From contig JAMJFZ010002884.1 in NCBI GenBank assembly GCA_026225945.1, forward strand, positions 2,666,001 through 2,730,000: a stretch of DNA of 64,000 bases, given 5' to 3'. The notes beneath the pieces were generated by a model. It was given only the letters and a program-made list of their open reading frames with translations. It ran no database searches and was not told the origin of the DNA. The stretch comes from Cricetomys ansorgei. Its lineage: Eukaryota; Chordata; Mammalia; Rodentia; Nesomyidae. Of this stretch, positions 1 through 12,749 are shown piece by piece. The translations under genes and the position numbers were made by a program. Position 1 is the first letter of the stretch, and every line of letters begins with the position of its first letter.

Positions 1-1140
1 TTGGAAAACTACTTAGGAATGCAATTCTGCAATATTTATTAAAATAAAAGATGAGAACATTATGATCCAGCATTTCTCATTCTTAGTATATATCCTAAGG
101 AAACTCAATTACATAAACCAAGGTTTTCACAAACATAATAAGAACAGAACAATGGAAACAACCTTCATGTTTATTAAGGGGATGAACATATAAACTGAAA
201 TTATCCATAACGTATCATACTCTAAAGAAATTTACATGGATGAAAAACATGATAAGGACTTTAAGACAGTATCTATGGAAAAAAAGCAAATTGTAGAATA
301 TGTGCTACTTTAGCATAACTTTATCATCGAAAACAAAATGCTATTCTGTGGAGGCTGCTATACATATATGTAGATATAGAGGACAAGTTAATAAAATATA
401 ATATATAAGTATAAAGTATACAACATACCAAATGGATGACTCCGAAGATTTGAGGAGGAGGATTTAGTGTAATTAGATCATATACAGGAACAGAAGCCAA
501 TAGATGACACATAATGAAGAGAGAAATTTAGTAGAAATAGGTCCAAAGGACAGAAACGAGTTGTGTTTATTTAAACATCTAATTTAAGATAGACAACAAA
601 GTCACATATTTGTAAAATTTTAAATCAATATTTTTTCATAATATGATATTTACATTGCTAACTAGAGAAAGAGGTTTTTGTTTCTCATGGTTCCAGGAGG
701 AAAATCTGCCTATAGCAAACAAAATCTCTGTCAATAGCTGTGGAAGTTGTTAGGTACTACCTTAGAAGTTGCCTGATTTTCCTCTGACCTAAAGGTGACT
801 AAGAAAACGTCGAAGTTGCAGTAATTAATTGATATAGTAGTGAGTGAGATAATGCAGAATGGAAACCGGGGGAGAGGGGAGCTTAATCATCTTACCAGCT
901 CCCTCAAGATTCTTTGATCTAGTAAGAATCTGTATTGCCTTGATTCCAGTTCCCTGAGCCAGTTATGTTTGTTTCAGGCTATGAGAAGTGGCTTTAAGCA
1001 ATTGTCTAGCCAGCTTTGATGGTTGATGTGAAATCTGGTCTAGTCAGGGATTAACTTATGCCACACGAAGAGTAGGTGTGGCATTGCTTCAGTCCTTACT
1101 ACTCCATGTGGTTTCATGGGTCTCTCAAGTCTAGAGATCT
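1..1140. other. AT-rich unique stretch, no feature seen
   Basis: No gene, SINE, LINE or LTR was recognised here. The sequence is AT-rich and CpG-poor, and the only open frame above 60 codons (324-512, minus) has no recognisable protein character. It reads as ordinary intergenic or intronic DNA. Confidence 0.5.
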
Positions 1141-1171
1141 TTTGTTGTTGTCGTTGTTGTTGTTGTTGTTG
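1141..1171. repeat. (GTT)n microsatellite
   Basis: About ten GTT units with one GTC interruption. Read in reverse it encodes the glutamine run in the minus-strand open frame at 1040-1228, which is therefore a microsatellite artefact. Confidence 0.9.
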
Positions 1172-1478
1172 AGTGAAAGGGGTTTTACATCTGACTCTGA
1201 CTATAAGGTTGCTTGAATTATTGGACATAGTATTGGGGATTTTGTTCTTCAGTCTTACCTAATGTTCTGTCCAAAATTGAAGTGGAATACACATTAAGAA
1301 CTAACTACATCTCACATAGAACTGGATCTAGTCATAGATCCTTTCAGTGTTGAAGAACTACTATTGACTCTACGAACCTAATGGCCTTGTCACTTATTTC
1401 TTCATGTTGGGGTAGCATGTACTGAGCAGATCAGAGGATGTCCAGGGTATTGGGCAGTATCAGTAAATGAAGAGAAGG

Positions 1479-1770
1479 TGTAGTGGTTAATTTTCAACAT
1501 CAGCTTGACTGAATTTAGAATTATTTACGAAACATACCTTTGGATGTTTCTTTGAGGGAACTTTCAGAGAGGTTTTACTGAAGAGGGAAGACTCACTCTA
1601 GAAGTAGCACCATCCCATTGGTTTGAGTACTTGGGTAAATAAGCAGAAAACAGAAGAGAAAGCAAGGGGAATACCAGCATTCATGATTCACTCTCTCTGC
1701 TTTCTGACTCTGGATATAACATGATTAGCACCTAATGTTCCCATCACCATGCCTTCGACTATGATAGATT
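1479..1770 (+). mobile_element. ERVL-type LTR fragment (MLT2-like)
   Basis: It opens with a 'tggttaattttcaacat..cagcttgact' motif typical of MLT2/ERVL LTRs, followed by the 'gatgtttctttgaggg' and 'aagactcac' segments in family order. The copy is diverged and its 3' end is unclear. Family known, subfamily inferred. Confidence 0.5.
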
Positions 1771-2020
1771 CTATCCAACTCTATCTCAGATGTATAGCGT
1801 CAGTCCCTACATGAGACCCCTCCAACTTCTAAATAGTCAAGTGTAGGACCTTTTTTCCCCCCAATAAAAATCTCAGGACTTGACAAACCCTTGAAACCAT
1901 CCAGGACAATAATAACCAGAGTCTACATGAATCACCACATCTGACTAAGCAGTTATACATAGCAACCTCTCATAGCCTGAAGCTAATCAAAACATATATA
2001 TTTCCTCTTAGGCTTTTTTT

Positions 2021-2347
2021 TGATGGTTTGAATGAAAATGGCCCCCATAGGGAGTGGCACTATTAGGAGGAGTGGCCTTGTTGGAGTAGGTGTGATCTTG
2101 TAGGAGGAAGCTTCAGGGTTTCAGAAGCATAAGCCAGTCCCAGTGTCTCTCTCTTCTTGTTGCCTGCAGATCCAGACATAGAACTCTCAGATCCTATCCA
2201 GCACCATGACTGCCTTCAAGTCTCCATGCTTCATGCCATGATGAGAATGGACTAAACCTCTGAACTGTAAGCCAGCTCCAAGGAAATGCTTTCCTTTCTA
2301 AGATGGTCATGGTGCCTCTTCACAGCAATAGAACATTGACTAAGACA
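2021..2347 (+). mobile_element. MaLR-type solo LTR
   Basis: It starts 'tgatggtttgaatg', carries the 'ggagtggcactattaggagg' block and the 'actaaacctctgaactgtaa' block, and ends 'cacagcaatagaac..gactaagaca'. These follow the usual order of rodent and mammalian MaLR (MST/MT-like) LTRs. No internal region follows, so it is a solo LTR. Confidence 0.65.
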
Positions 2348-2830
2348 AATTGCTTCCATCGTCAGATGTCTTGCCACAGCAATGAGGAAAGTAGCAAACA
2401 CAGAAGGCACAGTTAGAACCTGCTATATGGTATGCAAAGATTGGTAATTAGTAGTAGTGTCAAGACATTGATTGTGATGCCTCTCTTTTAAGGAGTTACC
2501 TCAAGACAAAGTTTATATAAGTGAAGAGGGTAGAATGGACCAGAGGTTATTTCACAATGTATACCAAGTTTTGAAACCCTTCCTGGTTTGAGAGACATTT
2601 AGGCAGTTGTTCCTGGAAAATTGTATATTGCTTGGTGTAGTGATTATAGAAAAGGATGATATCTAAAATATTTAGAAAGGGATTTTGAGTCGGCACTGAC
2701 CCATCAATGCAAACTTTGGACCAAGATGCTAGAGCAGGCATTATACCTTCAGTTGTTCAATTATGAGATGGGTCAGAGATTTGGAGGGAGACTCTAGGGC
2801 TGCAGAGTGATATCAGATATTGGGAGGAAG
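2348..2830. other. Unique stretch between two LTRs
   Basis: No repeat or exon was recognised. The minus-strand open frame at 2547-2741 is short and unremarkable. Confidence 0.4.
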
Positions 2831-2837
2831 ACAGTGT

Positions 2838-3215
2838 TTTATTTTTCTTTCTATTGCTGTGATTAAACAACATAACCAAAAGCAACCTGGGGAAGAATGA
2901 GTTTGTTTGTTCCACAGGTTACAGCCCTTTAATAGGGGAAGCCAAGGCAGTAACCTGGAGGCAGGAACTAAAGCAGAGGCATGGAGGAGTGCTACTTACT
3001 GACTTAATTCCCATGGTTTTCTCGGCCTGCTTTCTTATACCATCCAGGAGTACCATTGTTCCCAGTGGCCTGGGCACACCCACATCAATCATTAATCAAG
3101 AAAATATACTACAAACTTGCTTGGGGGTCAAACTGATGGAGGCATTTTCTCAATTAAGGTTCCTCTTCCCAGATAACTCTAGCTTATGTCAAGTTAACAA
3201 GCAACTACTCAGAAC
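2838..3215 (-). mobile_element. MaLR-type LTR, inverted ('type A' of this window)
   Basis: On the minus strand it begins with the 'gttaacttgacataagctag' region and ends with the 'tcacagcaatagaaa' region, the layout also seen at 25155, 33958, 41567 and 57150. The 108-codon plus-strand frame at 2989-3315 lies inside it and is a by-product of the LTR. Confidence 0.6.
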
Positions 3216-3540
3216 AGGTAGCATGGGCACAAGTCAAGACACTGGCTCTTTATTAATAGGAAGGAAAGTATTCAGGATTTTAACACTTGACATGGCTACA
3301 CCAGTGACTAGGTGAATATTCTTCTTTGTTGTAGGGTTAGTATATTAAACAAGAGTTGACTAAGGATATGATGAATTTTGGATAGTAGCAGATGACTGTC
3401 TTACAACATGTAGAGAAACAAAGAGGGTAGGGGCAAAATAGGACCCTTAGAAGCTCTAATCACTATGAATATTTTGATCTTTGCTCTCCTCTTTGTAATT
3501 CTAAATCATACAACAGGTTTTAAAACCTAAACAATAGAGA

Positions 3541-3832
3541 TCTGATTTTTTTCCTTTTTTCTTTATTTATTTTTAATTTTTCTTCTCTCATACAACTTAT
3601 ACAATACATCCCAGCCCCCCTCCCCTCCCACAACCCCCCCAGCTCCCTTCATGTCCCCAGATCTACTTCCCATCACCACTCACAAACATCCCTTCCTTCT
3701 CCCCCAAAAGAACCATCCACCCAGGGTTATGGCACAATCAGGGCATGGCATAGCAGAAAGAGGCTAGGCACTAATCCCTATATCGAGGGTGGGCCAGGCA
3801 GCCCAGCAGGAGAGAAATGGGTCTCAAGGGCT
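3541..3832 (-). mobile_element. LINE-1 3'UTR fragment, inverted
   Basis: A T-rich start (the L1 A-tail in reverse) is followed by a C-rich 'cccccctcccctcccacaac' tract. The region 3710-3830 is the reverse of the block at 12470-12580: both contain, in sense, 'gggacccatttc', 'ctgggctgcc/gggttgcc' and 'tgaccctggg'-like steps. It is a 3'-terminal L1 fragment. Confidence 0.65.
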
Positions 3833-3835
3833 GGG

Positions 3836-5450
3836 GAAATAGTCAGAGACACTCCAGCTAGTTCTGATTCTTCTTCTCATGACTATTTCAGCTTTTGAAA
3901 TATCAAATTTGAAACTCTCTATATAATTGGTTGATGCCTTTGCAGTGCTATGGTTTAAGTACATGCTTATTTGGCCTTCTGGATAATGCAGCACTATTGA
4001 AGGTGGATTCACTGAGCATATAGTAAAAGACATAGACCCTGCTTTAGGACAGGGTTGCCTTTCTGTGAGCAAAATGATTGTTTAATCCCTGGTGAAGATA
4101 AAAGACACTCATGTCAGCTCACAGTGGACTGGATCAGTAATGGGAAAGTTTCTGGTCTGTTTGTCCTATGCAAACTAACAGCAGGTGGAAGAGCTTGACC
4201 TTATGATATGCATTGCAGTAAAAAAAATGTATTGCAGTAAAAAATGGTATAGGATCAGCTATCAACTCGGAAAGTTCAGGGATTGCTACAGTCTTGGAGA
4301 GTGTAATCTCACAGAAGAAAGACAAGATGTGGAGGTCAGCGATAGAGAAGCATAATTCCAACTTGTCTCAGTGATCCACGCATAGCTAGGCCATGGCTCC
4401 TAATGAGAACAAGAACAGTGTGTTGTTTTCTGGAGCATGGGCAAACGTCAGTAGAGTTAACTAGGCGTATGCTCTGTATTTGCGTAGACATTACCTTCAA
4501 AATGTTCTGTTTGTTCTACCCCTGTTTAGGTGGGTAGTGGCCTCAGGGGCTGTGTCAAGGAAAGAGGAAAGGGCTCCTGGATAAAGGGGGTTTCCAGCAT
4601 GATATGGTATACTTGGGAGTGTCCTAAAGGAATTGAGAGCTACCCCTCTGGATGTAACCTGGTCTAAGGGCTCACTCTTGGCAACATCCTTCCTGATGCT
4701 ATGTGATACCTCAAAAGTGCCAGGGCCTGGAATAGATCTTTGAGGAATCATGCCATTATAGCATATGGGGAATGAGTACTTCAAAGCATGCCTAGGGTTG
4801 GCCACTAACTGCCTATATCTTTCTATCATCCAGTGTCTGTACAAATAAAAACATAAAGAGCTCAACCATATTGAATCTGCCCGGGAATCACAGACTTATA
4901 TAGCCTTCCATTCTCCCTTCTACACTGGCAGACACTGGTAGCCAATGAGCTTTGGAAGTCACCTGCTGTGACTTCAATTTTGTCAATCACCCATGAACAA
5001 GTGATGGAAATTTATTTGTCAAAAGCTCTTGAGCACAACTCATTCCATCAAGTATACCTGGAGATGGCGCATGCCTATATTTTAATCTCAAAGTTTCTTC
5101 ATTGAAGAATATATGTAAGTCCTGGTATTTAGATACTCATCACACTAATTACAAAGCAATTATATACTATAACATGTCAAATATCTCAGAAGAATACATG
5201 TGAATGTAAAATAATTGTTTACTTGAATACTTGTATTATACCCATATTGTGACCATAAAAGCCATCTCTGTATATTCATAGCATAAAAATATAATATAGC
5301 TTTTCAATAATAATATTCAATACACCACAGTAGACCAATCATTTGTTCTTTTCTGATGTCGATAGTTCATGACTTTATCATGTCTTCTTCATTGAAAGAA
5401 AGCAAAACTTTTGTAAAAAGTTTTTCAAAGGTTAAATTTGTTCTTTGACA
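3836..5450. other. Unique stretch with one 122-codon minus-strand open frame
   Basis: No repeat family was recognised over about 1.6 kb. It holds an open frame at 4497-4865 (minus) with no recognisable domain, signal peptide or flanking splice context, and a short imperfect tandem duplication at 4209-4244 (two copies of an 'attgcagtaaaaaa' unit). Coding status is unsupported. Confidence 0.35.
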
Positions 5451-5451
5451 A

Positions 5452-5487
5452 TTACACACACACACACACACATACACACACACACAA
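5452..5487. repeat. (CA)n microsatellite
   Basis: CA dinucleotides with one CATA interruption. It accounts for the His/Thr-rich plus-strand frame and the Cys/Val-rich minus-strand frame that overlap it. Confidence 0.95.
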
Positions 5488-5734
5488 ATGCTTTTTTATT
5501 ACTCTTACCTAATCTTCTCATCTCCTGTCTGCAACCCTTTTCCAATAATCTCTTTCCTACCTTAATGTCTTTTTGTATTGTTTGTGTCCTTCTGGACCTG
5601 ACCAGAGCCATCTGTGTAGAAGCCAAAACTTTTCCAAACTTTGCCATGTCCTTGTCTGATTGCCTTACGATTTCCTTAAACTAGGACTTACAGAAAAGGG
5701 GAAAGTACTTTTGACAGCACATTGGTGAATAGAT

Positions 5735-5995
5735 CTGGCTGAGGTTAGAAAATATTGCTTCAAATCACATCTCTAACATACTCAGTAGTGGTATGACCAG
5801 GAAGACAGAATCACCACTCTGAATCTCAGTTTCATTATGTATGAAACAGTGACAACCATGACTGCACCTGGCCTATGGGAAACAACCTGGGAATTAAATG
5901 GAGTTGTGAGATAATGGGCATAAGTTGTTTAAGACAGTGTCTCCTAGGCAGACAAAAAGGACTCAGCAAATATTAGTTGTCACTATTATTAACAA
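5735..5995 (+). mobile_element. MIR SINE fragment
   Basis: It shows the MIR order: a 'tctcagtttcattatgtatg' core, then 'gagataatgggcataagt' and 'ggactcagcaaatatt' steps, matching the 'cctcagtttcctcatctgta...cagtaaatgtt' plan of the family. Diverged. Confidence 0.6.
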
Positions 5996-6590
5996 AATGG
6001 GTAGAGAGACTAAAATCAAAATTTCGAGATTATCCTCTATTACCTAATAGTACAGAACTTGGTTGTTTCATGCTGCGCATCTGAACACAGCGTTTTCTGA
6101 GTACCTTGCATTTCAGTGTTTGCCCTAAACTTGTATTCACTTGTATTCCATTCCCCATACTTTTTCAAAACCTCTAACTTTTGGCTTGTTCTTTTATTTC
6201 ATGAGCATTTTAATTTAATTTTTATTTCCTTTCCTCTGTGATTTCTGGAGATGGTGGAAGAAGCTGAGAGAGGGGGTTTATGTGCATGAACAGGCTGTGA
6301 AGTACGCTATTTAAAAAGTCAGGATTAGGCAGTCACAGGAATAAGTGGTTGCAGCTCTCATAGTGCTCTTCAAAGACAAGTGGAAGTATGGTCACTAGCA
6401 ATGGACCTGTTCAACCCCAGATTTCTTACTTCCTTGTTTTATAATGACCCGGAAGGTGCTGAGAATAAGTAAACTTGGTATCTGTGTGCTTTTGGAAAGG
6501 CAACCATGGCCTTGAACTGGAGAGCTCAACTATAGTTCCAATTTAAGATCCAGCTATCAGTAAAATATTTTTCTGACTAATAGTAATAAT

Positions 6591-6699
6591 GGCATTGGGT
6601 GTAGGTAGAAGAATCATGAGGATAAGGGCAGTCTCAGCTGCATAGCAAGTTTTAAAACAGCCTGGGTTACATGAGACCATGTCCTCAAAACAACAAAAC
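6591..6699 (+). mobile_element. Old B1-related SINE right arm
   Basis: 'aacagcctgggttacatgag' followed by 'accatgtcctcaaaacaaca' matches the 3' half of B1-type (7SL-derived) SINEs, whose A-rich tail runs into the CA microsatellite. The 5' half is degraded. Confidence 0.5.
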
Positions 6700-6752
<53 letters not shown>

Positions 6753-6791
6753 ACACACACAGACACAGAGAGAGAGAGAGAGAGAGAGAGA
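6700..6791. repeat. (CA)n(GA)n compound microsatellite
   Basis: A CA run of about 55 bp with CATA interruptions passes through CAGACA into about 13 GA units. It produces artefactual open frames on both strands (6543-6890 minus, 6679-7014 plus). Confidence 0.95.
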
Positions 6792-6911
6792 ACCTAACAT
6801 GATAATTTCATTGAGATATTTAATCATTACCTTATTACCTTCTATTTCATCACCTTTCATTACTCTGTTCAATTTAGTTTCCTTCTTCAAGACATTTAAA
6901 TTTGTGCTTTC

Positions 6912-6937
6912 TCTCCTTCCCTCCCCCTCTCTTTTTT

Positions 6938-6981
<44 letters not shown>

Positions 6982-6986
6982 ACACT
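6912..6986. repeat. CT-rich tract joined to (CA)n
   Basis: Pyrimidine-rich 'tccttccctccccctctc' sequence with CT runs is followed directly by about 18 CA units. Confidence 0.9.
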
Positions 6987-6999
6987 TCATAAAAACCTA

Positions 7000-9120
7000 C
7001 TGATGTCATACTAAGCAGAGACCAGCAAGCAAATGGGAATCCAAGTTGATTAGAGGCACAGATTTTTGGTGGCAACTCAGAGACAAGGAGAATAGGAATG
7101 GTGTTTTAGTGTCATTATTGACTCTAGGGGAAAACAACTCAAGATGTTTGGTATGTAGAATTAGATGTAAAGTAACACAAAACAAAAAAAGGAAGCAAAT
7201 GGGCACAAGGCCACTTAAAGAAAGTGGTCGCTGTGGGGCTGTAGATTCTGCCTAGACTGTTTCACAAGTTAAATTCTTCCAGGAATGCTAGGGAAAGCTT
7301 CCACTAGACAAGCTGAGTTTATCGATGATATTGAATTCTTTGTTATCCATCTTCGCACTCAACACATATTGTACATAAACTATTCTCAAGACTTTACTAG
7401 AGACCCTAAGGATGCAGAGGTAAGCAAGATTCAAATGAAGTTCCTGCTACAATATAGCATCCCCTTTCAGTGGGTGTGGAATGTTTTCAAAATACCGTCT
7501 GAGATTGCATTTTCTTATTCATATAGTGAAAGATACCCCCCAAGCACTCCTTTCTCTCCAGGTCAAAACCAAGTCCATAACTAAGCTCTAGTTAATCTCT
7601 TGCCGGACCTGAGAGTCTTGGACCACTTGCCATTTTGCTCACTGTCTATTTTATAGCAACCCCTTCCATCCTACCCAGCCATCTGGTTTACCTTACGGTA
7701 GCTAGGCATAAACATGGGACAAATGAACTCTTGAACTGAAACTAAGCAATGTCTTGTCCTCATTAGAAACCCTATTGTTATACTCGCCACACAAGCCCTG
7801 ACACTGGTTGATGCCCATTTGCCAAGAGAATCTAAACAATCAGTCTTTGATGCGCTCCTGGCTTCCACCAGTCCAGGATGAAGGCCAGCATGGAGGATGA
7901 GGCCTTGCTTTCTGCCAAAGAAAGAGGATGGAGTAACAGAATGTGGTGGCTGCCAACAGTGCCTTCTGAGCAGAGGAGCTGCATCTAGAGATCTAAGGGC
8001 CTCGCTCGGCTCTGCCATGTACTCAGATGAGCTCTTTCACTGGGAGAGCCACAGGCTGGCAGTGAGTAAAAATTAAAATGGCAGCATGTCAACTGACAAC
8101 ATTAAGGAATAGATCAGTTTTACAAACAGCTTTAGATGTCTGGGTGAAACTGTTGATGCAGTTGCTGCCGACTACATTCATTCTGATGTGTTTAACGTTT
8201 CGGAATGCACATTTGTGTTGGGAAAGCAATGTAGCATTGAGGACTTTACGGCTAGAGTTCCCTAATCTCCTAAAGGAATGCGAAGCTACTGAGAGGCATT
8301 CACATCCCCTATCTTAAAATTTGTCCCTGTAAGTAGTAAAAAGTATATTTTCAGAGGCCAGTGGCAAGGAGGACCAAAATGCTTCCACAGAGCCCATGCT
8401 CAGGATGACTGCTCGATGGAGGGTGGAACTGTAAGGGAGAAGCTGAGGAAATGGGAGATTATGGTAATCGCTTCTTTTTAGTATTTTCTTGGAGCTAAGA
8501 GATGTAATAAGTATACTCCTTCAAATAAGGATTATCTATTCCCTTCGTATTCCTCACAGAATCCTATTCCTTTTGCTTTGAAATCCCAACATTGTGCTGA
8601 TGATATCCATCATCTCTAGCTCCTCCTATGCCCTTCCTGCAGACTTCTAGACCCAAACAAAACATGTATATCATTCCAGGGAATAAATAAAAGTCAACAT
8701 GTTCTATACAAAACCTGCCAATCTCCCTTCCCACCCACTACTGATTCATCTTAGAAACTTCTTTAACGGCAAGAATGTATGGAGCCACTTGTCTCTTCCT
8801 TTCACTCCAATATGTTCCAGTTAGCAACCTTTACTAAACTACTGTTTCTTTAGTTTGTTGCATTTTGATGAATGAAAAGATAATTACTTAGCACATTATT
8901 GATTTGTGTTGCCAGTTCTGATACTTGGTAATAGAAATGGTGACCTGGGAAGAGTCTCTCATTGTTTGTGGGATTAAGTACCTTTAGTTGAAATCTTGGT
9001 ATGATTAGTCTAATATTGATTTTTTTCTCCTTCATTTTGCTTCTGACTGCCACCAATTTAATTAAATGCTTTAGTGCCTGTTGTCTATATTTCTGCAGTA
9101 AATCACTCTGCTACCAATTA
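7000..9120. other. Unique stretch with two CpG-retaining open frames
   Basis: No transposon was recognised. Two open frames, 7671-8018 (minus) and 8078-8317 (plus), have no recognisable protein family. The part 7780-8290 keeps several CpGs in an otherwise CpG-depleted background, which could mean constraint or chance. Confidence 0.35.
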
Positions 9121-9126
9121 ATTTGC

Positions 9127-9282
9127 TCAACATTCATTCAATGCATATTTATTGTGTGCCTATCACATACAGGACACTGTCGCAGGCTTGGGAAACATAG
9201 TTACCAATCTTGTTCTAATGAAGCTTACTTTTTAGTTACATGTGTGTTGGAGAGTAGAGAGCAAACAGTTCAAGAACAAGAT
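9127..9282 (-). mobile_element. LINE-2 3' end, inverted, part 1 (split element)
   Basis: 'attcattcaatgcatattta' followed by 'ttgtgtgcctatcacataca' and 'ggacactgtcgcaggc' is the classic inverted L2 3' end. It continues after the URR1 insertion at 9291-9517. Confidence 0.75.
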
Positions 9283-9525
9283 AATTTAATTCGGTGGTCC
9301 TCAACTTTTCTAATGCTGCGGCCCTTTCATACAGTTCCTCACATTGTTGTGACTCCCAATCATAAAATTATTTCATTTGCTACTTCATAACTGCAATTTT
9401 CCTACTGTTACAAATCATAATGCAAAAAATATATGATATTCAGATGGTCTTAGGCAACTCCTGTGAAGGCGTCATTCCATCCCCAAAGGAGTCACGACCC
9501 ACAGGTTGAGAACCGTGAATTTAAT
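9283..9525 (+). mobile_element. URR1-type hAT (Charlie) MITE with 8-bp target duplication
   Basis: Terminal inverted repeats 'cggtggtcctcaac' and 'ggttgagaaccgtg' bound about 227 bp (9291-9517). The interior follows the URR1 plan ('taatgctgcggccctttcat', 'gactcccaatcataaaatta', 'gatggtcttaggc'). AATTTAAT stands on both sides (9283-9290 and 9518-9525), the 8-bp duplication expected of hAT transposition. Non-autonomous, with no transposase frame. Confidence 0.9.
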
Positions 9526-9880
9526 GGCTATCAGTACTATGAATAAAATAAGTGAATATTTGAGAAAGAAACTGACAAAAAAGAAAGGAGACTATTTTAG
9601 AAAAGCCTTCAAGAGGAAGTGGCATCTATGCTGAGACCTAGCGACATAAAGCCTGTACATGAAAAGATCTAGGAAAAGACCTGGTGAAGAGACCATAACT
9701 GACTTATTACCAGAACAGAAAAGACAGATTAGAGTATGGTGAGCATGGAGGGTGTAGTATGTGACAAGGCTGAAGAGACACAAAGGCCAGATCCTATAGG
9801 ACCCTTGGAAATCATCAAAAGGTATTTAGAATTTCTTAAAAGTGCAACAGAAAGCTATTGCATGAGATAATATTTTATGA
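9526..9880 (-). mobile_element. LINE-2, inverted, part 2 (split element)
   Basis: 'gctgagacctagcgacataa', then 'ggccagatcctataggaccc' and 'agtgcaacagaaagc' are inverted L2 3'-region steps that continue the fragment ending at 9282. Confidence 0.6.
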
Positions 9881-11740
9881 CTTATGACTTAAAATCTCAT
9901 TCAGGAGACAATGTAGTGAATTCATTGCAGGCTTTACAGTTAAATGATAGTCATGATAGTAATTAATAATAATATAAAAGCATAAAAACAGGAGTGGGCA
10001 AACCATTTAACTGACAATTGCTTACACTATTGCCCACTTCCATTTTGGCTCTTTTAGACAATTTTCAAACCATGGAAGTGGTTGAAACCACTAAGAGGCA
10101 AAACTGATACAGAGAAGTATAGAACATGGGTATTCCAACATTTAGAGATTAGCTATAAAAGAGGCAGCCAAACTGAAAACCCACATGCATGGGGCTCAGG
10201 AAATGAGAAGAGCTTTGAAGGAAAAGAAGGGAGAAATAAAATCAGTGTATAAGTCCACGGAGGCTACTAAAGATCTCGACAAGGATGGTCACTATAATAT
10301 TCCTCATGAGACACCCTTCTAGAGCTACCTGAGAGTGAGAAAGTGAGGAAGGTTACCTGTTCTTCCTAAAGGGATTCTGGCAAGCAAAGATTTCCACTGC
10401 TATGTATTTATTGAAAGGAACAAGCAACCACTGTCTGTCTCAAGAGAGCAAAAGATTTCTTTGTAAGAACGGTGTCCTTCGGATGGACAGAGAAGATGGG
10501 GTTTCTTACACCCAGCTGTCAGAATGCTCTCCAAAAGGGGAGTTTGCTAATACATTTTGTCTGCTTCACAATTCACTATGATTCTCATATTGCCTAAGAA
10601 ATAAGTTCAACTTTGCTTGTGATTTTAGCCTAATTTTACTCAATCTTTCTAGCTCTGTTATACCTCAGCAAGACCCTAGGTACAGAAAAAAAAGAAAGCC
10701 AACACAAAGCACTCATCAATTATACTCCGTGTTTGTCCTCAGCTCAGAGCTTAACTGGTACTATTTGCTCGCAATTCTTATGCTTAGGTGCCTTCTATGA
10801 TACCACCAGCAAGTCATGATCCCTCCACTTTCTATTTACTATAGTACTTTGCAATTTGTACAGTTAGTGCAAAGTCTGCCAACATTTGCATGTATCTAAG
10901 TTTCTCAGGTTATAAAGAACACATGGAGATACTTTTATAAATCATTTTAAAATCAGTCTACAAAGGATTACATTTCCTATGCATTTTGTACCCCTATACT
11001 CCCACTAACTTCTTAGTCTACTTTATGCCTGTGTATTCTACTCTAAACCTCTTCCTTAAGACCTTTCCTCCTTTTGAGTTATATGGCCTATATTTACATT
11101 CATACCTACATGTATACATCAGCAAACATTAAATGTTAGGATCTGCATATAGAGTGAACATGTAGTGAAGATGCTTTTCTGAGTCTGCATTTCTTTACTT
11201 AATATAATAACCTCTATATCCACTCTGCCTATAACTTTATCCTGTCTTATGTAAGTCTGAGTGTATGCCTTATGTCTTCCACCAAATGGTCAAGTCTCTA
11301 AGCGCAGAGACTATCAGTCTATTTTGTAACTCATACGTGACATAAAGTTAGATCAATAAATAGCTCTGTCCCTTCCTCTATATACAAGTATAATGCATTT
11401 TGGGTAGAACTCATGCTTGTAAAAAGTTACCAAACATCACAGAGTTTATCAGTTTTAACAAAGCTCCTCTCTTATCTACTAGAGAAATAGGAGTACTGAG
11501 CTCCCAAACATCCCCCTTTCTTGGATGGGTGTTATGTGACATGCATGTTCTTGGATCAAGTTATATGCTATGCCCTAGAGTAAAAAGAGATATATACCAT
11601 GTACATGGACTTGTAGTGTTAGTTAATACTGATGCATTAAAGATTACTAATGTGGTAAGAATGGCTATGAGAAAAGAAGGGACTAAAATACTCAGTATCT
11701 AACACACTATAATGTGCCCATGGTTTTCTTAATCTTTCTA
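9881..11740. other. Mostly unique stretch with faint L2 traces
   Basis: No gene seen. Around 10760-10930 and 11265-11375 there are weak L2-like phrases ('caagtctctaagcgcagaga', 'agatcaataaatagctctg' in plus orientation), too diverged to bound. The 100-codon frame at 11400-11702 has no family resemblance. Confidence 0.35.
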
Positions 11741-11754
11741 CAAATGATCTGATC

Positions 11755-11945
11755 TTTATTTAGAAAAACCCCAAGAACCATGACTCTCAGTATCCTCATT
11801 GAACAGATGTGAAAACTTATGCACACAGACGATGAATGACTTGCCCAAGGTCATATATAAACAGTAATTTGGCAAAATCAGGTATAAGACCCCACAGCCC
11901 ATCTGCACGCTGGTTCTTAAGCAATACTCTTAATTGCCTCACACG
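11755..11945 (-). mobile_element. MIR SINE, inverted
   Basis: 'gaacagatgtgaaaactta', then 'gacttgcccaaggtcatat' and a 'ggttcttaagcaat' end match the inverted MIR core ('acagatgaggaaactgag...cttgcccaaggtcacac'). Confidence 0.75.
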
Positions 11946-11994
11946 ACAGTGCATGAGATTTTATATTTTCATAAGCACTTGACTCTCTATCACT

Positions 11995-12112
11995 TGTGTA
12001 ACAACAAGTGCATGTGCTAACTGAGCAAAGACTATTTGGCCATTTTACAGAGGAGTAAACTGAAGAAAAGTATCATGTTTACAGAGGCCCAGAGCTAAAC
12101 ATTGTGCAGAGC
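11995..12112 (-). mobile_element. MIR SINE fragment, inverted
   Basis: 'ggccattttacagaggagta' followed by 'aactgaag' is the inverted MIR core. This second fragment lies just downstream of the one at 11755-11945. Confidence 0.55.
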
Positions 12113-12251
12113 TACAGAAAATTTACAGAAGAGGGAGAGGAGATATTTCAGGGACCAGAGGGGTTAAAGTCCTCATGAGAACAAGCTCCATGAGTCAATG
12201 GGCCATCACTCTTGGGGTCCCTCAGAGACTGAAGCAACAAAGAACCTGCAG

Positions 12252-12745
<494 letters not shown>

Positions 12746-12749
12746 AAAA

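Noticed and set aside
4497..4865. 122-codon minus-strand frame as a possible gene
   Set aside because: No recognised domain, no splice or promoter context, and length within chance expectation for 64 kb on six frames.
6543..7014. Open frames of 111-115 codons with Cys/Val or Thr/His repeats
   Set aside because: They are read-throughs of CA/GA microsatellites, which are open in several frames on both strands.
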